Source: Paracoccus laeviglucosivorans
Lineage (GTDB): Bacteria; Pseudomonadota; Alphaproteobacteria; Rhodobacterales; Rhodobacteraceae
DNA length: 64,000 nt
Direction: 5' to 3'
Assembly (NCBI RefSeq): GCF_900182695.1
Contig: NZ_FXTK01000004.1
Location: forward strand, 62,001 to 126,000
Positions 62,323 to 64,000 of the stretch are shown here, one piece after another. The number at the start of each line of letters is the position of its first letter. The first letter of the stretch is position 1. The notes beneath the pieces were generated by a model, which saw only the letters and a list, made by a program, of their open reading frames with translations, made no database searches and was not told the origin of the DNA. The translations under genes and the position numbers were made by a program.

Positions 62323-64000
62323 TACTTCGCACCGTGGGCAGCAACCGGATCATAGCCCAGCAGACGCAGCGCATTCAGCGTCACCAGAACCGTCGCCCCG
62401 GTATCGGCCAGAATCGCGATCCAAAGCCCGGTGATCCCAAGGACCGAGGTGACCAGAAACACCGCCTTCAGCCCCAACGCGATCGCCATGTTCTGACGGA
62501 TATTGCCCATGGCAGTCCGCGCCAGACGGATCAGCGCGGGCACATCGGTCAGCCGGTCGCGCAGGATCGCGGCATCGGCCGTCTCAAGCGCCACATCTGT
62601 CCCCGACCCCATCGCAACGCCCACACCCGCCTGTTTCAGCGCGGGGGCGTCGTTGATGCCGTCGCCGATCATCATCACGCCGCCCAAGGCCTGCATCTCG
62701 CGGATCGCCACCAGCTTATCCTCGGGCAGCATCTCGGCGCGGTGACCGATGCCCAGATCACCCGCAATAGCCGCAGCCGTCCGGGCATTGTCGCCGGTCA
62801 GCATCGTCGTCTGCAGGCCCATATCGCCAAGCTGGCGAATGGCGTCGCGCACATCTTCGCGCGGCTCATCGCGCATCGCGATCAGGCCAAGCGGGCGGGC
62901 TTCGCGGAAAACGGCCACGACGGTCTTGCCCTCGGCCTCCAGCATCGCGGCCATGCCGGGATCGGACAGCCCGCCAAGGCCCGACGCATGGCGCGGTGAC
63001 GCGACAAACGCCAAAGCGTCCCCGACCACCGCCTGCACCCCCTTTCCTGCCAGTGCCCGACTATCGCGCGTGGGGGGCAGCGCCATCCCCTCGGCGCGTT
63101 TCAGGATCGCCAGCGCCAGTGGATGACTCGATCCGGTTTCGACGGCGGCGGCGACGGTCAGCAGTTCCGCCTCGGTCACGCCTGCGGCAGGGCGCAGATC
63201 GGTCACGACGGGGCGGCCATGCGTCAGCGTGCCGGTCTTGTCAAAGGCGACGTGGCGCAAGCCCGCCGCCGCCTCGATCACGGCGCCGCCCTTCATCAGC
63301 AGGCCGCGCTTTGCCCCCGCCGACAGTGCTGATGCGATGGATGCCGGGACCGAGATCACCAGCGCACAGGGACAGCCGATCAGCAAAAGCGCCAATCCGC
63401 GATAGATCCATGTGCCCCAATCCCCACCCGCGAACAGCGGCGGGATCAGCACGACCAGCGCGGCCAGCGCCACGATGGCGGGCATATACCAGCGGCTGAA
63501 ACGGTCGATAAAGCGTTCGGTCGGCGCACGGGCCTCCTCGGCCTCTTCGACCAGCCGGATGATGCGCGATATGGTATTGTCGGCTGCGGCTTTGGTCACG
63601 GCAACGCGCAAGGCAGCTTCGGTATTGATCGAGCCGGCAAAGACCGCCTCGCCCGGACCGCGCGAACGCGGGATGCTTTCCCCGGTCACCGGGCTTTCGT
63701 CAACGCCTGAAACGCCCTCGACAATCTCTCCGTCCGCCGGGATGCGGTCGCCCGGACGGACCAGAACCGTCTGGCCGATGCGCAGGCTTTCGGCAGGAAC
63801 CTCGCGTGTGGTGCCCCCGGTTTCCAGCAGCGCGGTCTTGGGGACCAGCGCGGCAAGGGCGCGAATGCCTTCGCGGGCGCGGCCTGCTGCGACACCCTCC
63901 AGCACCTCGCCCACGGCGAACAGAAAGACGACCAGCGCCGCTTCTTCGGCGGCACCGATCACCAGCGCGCCGGTGGCCGCGATCGTCATCAGGCTTTCGA
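62322..64000 (-). CDS. Heavy-metal translocating P-type ATPase (C-terminal part, cut by window end)
   Basis: The frame is open through base 64000, so the N terminus lies outside. About 560 residues remain. P-type landmarks: CPCALVIS (metal-binding CPC in a membrane helix), DKTGTLTHGRP with the phosphorylated Asp, GSSHPLALAIL, and MIGDGINDAPALKQAGVGVAMGSGTDVALETADAAIL. CPC with these features fits ZntA/CadA-like Zn/Cd/Pb exporters; the N-terminal metal domain that would discriminate is missing. It is convergent with the XdhC gene. Confidence 0.93.
   Translation of the reverse strand, partial: ESLMTIAATGALVIGAAEEAALVVFLFAVGEVLEGVAAGRAREGIRALAALVPKTALLETGGTTREVPAESLRIGQTVLVRPGDRIPADGEIVEGVSGVDESPVTGESIPRSRGPGEAVFAGSINTEAALRVAVTKAAADNTISRIIRLVEEAEEARAPTERFIDRFSRWYMPAIVALAALVVLIPPLFAGGDWGTWIYRGLALLLIGCPCALVISVPASIASALSAGAKRGLLMKGGAVIEAAAGLRHVAFDKTGTLTHGRPVVTDLRPAAGVTEAELLTVAAAVETGSSHPLALAILKRAEGMALPPTRDSRALAGKGVQAVVGDALAFVASPRHASGLGGLSDPGMAAMLEAEGKTVVAVFREARPLGLIAMRDEPREDVRDAIRQLGDMGLQTTMLTGDNARTAAAIAGDLGIGHRAEMLPEDKLVAIREMQALGGVMMIGDGINDAPALKQAGVGVAMGSGTDVALETADAAILRDRLTDVPALIRLARTAMGNIRQNMAIALGLKAVFLVTSVLGITGLWIAILADTGATVLVTLNALRLLGYDPVAAHGAK

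Overview
The window is 64 kb of contiguous, gene-dense, GC-rich chromosome. It fits an alphaproteobacterium of the Rhodobacterales, most like Paracoccus. This is inferred from gene content and composition, not from a database search: a SUV3-type helicase followed by an S4 protein, 7Fe ferredoxin and CarD; a TIGR02300-type zinc-ribbon protein; a propionyl-CoA carboxylase / methylmalonyl-CoA mutase locus; a pseudoazurin; a fused PuuE-UraD protein; and Lrp and GNAT genes with GTG or TTG starts. I see no prophage, insertion sequence, CRISPR array or rRNA operon. One tRNA (Asn) is present.

Layout. 0-4.2 kb: end of pccA, two small genes of unknown role, a DUF4174 protein and methylmalonyl-CoA mutase. 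4.3-9.5 kb: acetyltransferase, glycosyltransferase, a HEPN-like small protein, homoserine dehydrogenase, a GntR regulator, a YgjP-type metalloprotease and the TIGR02300 protein. 9.6-15 kb (minus strand): TPR protein, SUV3-like helicase, S4 protein, fdxA, carD. 15-20.6 kb: SCP2 protein, lysophospholipase-like hydrolase, oligoendopeptidase F, GNAT, membrane dipeptidase, GST. 20.6-28.6 kb: parE, a PdxA-family dehydrogenase facing a four-carbon sugar-acid kinase, LolCD-type exporter, GNAT, and two coupled Lrp regulators divergent from ilvC. 29.8-30.9 kb is a lower-GC patch with two orphan hypotheticals. 31-39 kb: dnaE and a four-gene BMP-type (nucleoside-like) ABC importer. 39-44.4 kb: dps, acpP-fabG-fabD, an EnvZ-like kinase, an MBL hydrolase, tRNA-Asn. 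44.6-48.4 kb: AzgA-type purine permease divergent from allantoinase/OHCU decarboxylase and ureidoglycine aminohydrolase. 48.4-52.3 kb: AlkB, DsbA-like protein, PepSY-like protein, trpB, an atypical SDR. 52.3-55.9 kb: cobalamin riboswitch, a probable 43-residue ORF, a corrinoid-type ABC importer and a pseudoazurin. 56-64 kb: RTX protein, an isoquinoline-oxidoreductase-like molybdenum hydroxylase operon with diheme cytochrome and XdhC, and the end of a heavy-metal P-type ATPase.

How parts work together. Propionyl-CoA carboxylase and the B12-dependent mutase at the left end need corrinoid, and a B12-riboswitch-controlled importer lies about 50 kb away. The BMP importer, AzgA permease and ureide enzymes together suggest purine or nucleoside salvage and use as nitrogen. 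The acpP-fabG-fabD cluster and dnaE, parE, carD and fdxA are core housekeeping. The observations I find most interesting are the small ORF between the B12 aptamer and the ABC importer, the pseudoazurin translationally coupled to that importer, the SDR lacking YxxxK, and the tandem GTGA-overlapping Lrp pair beside ilvC. All reading was by eye from sequence and translations. No alignment or folding was run.
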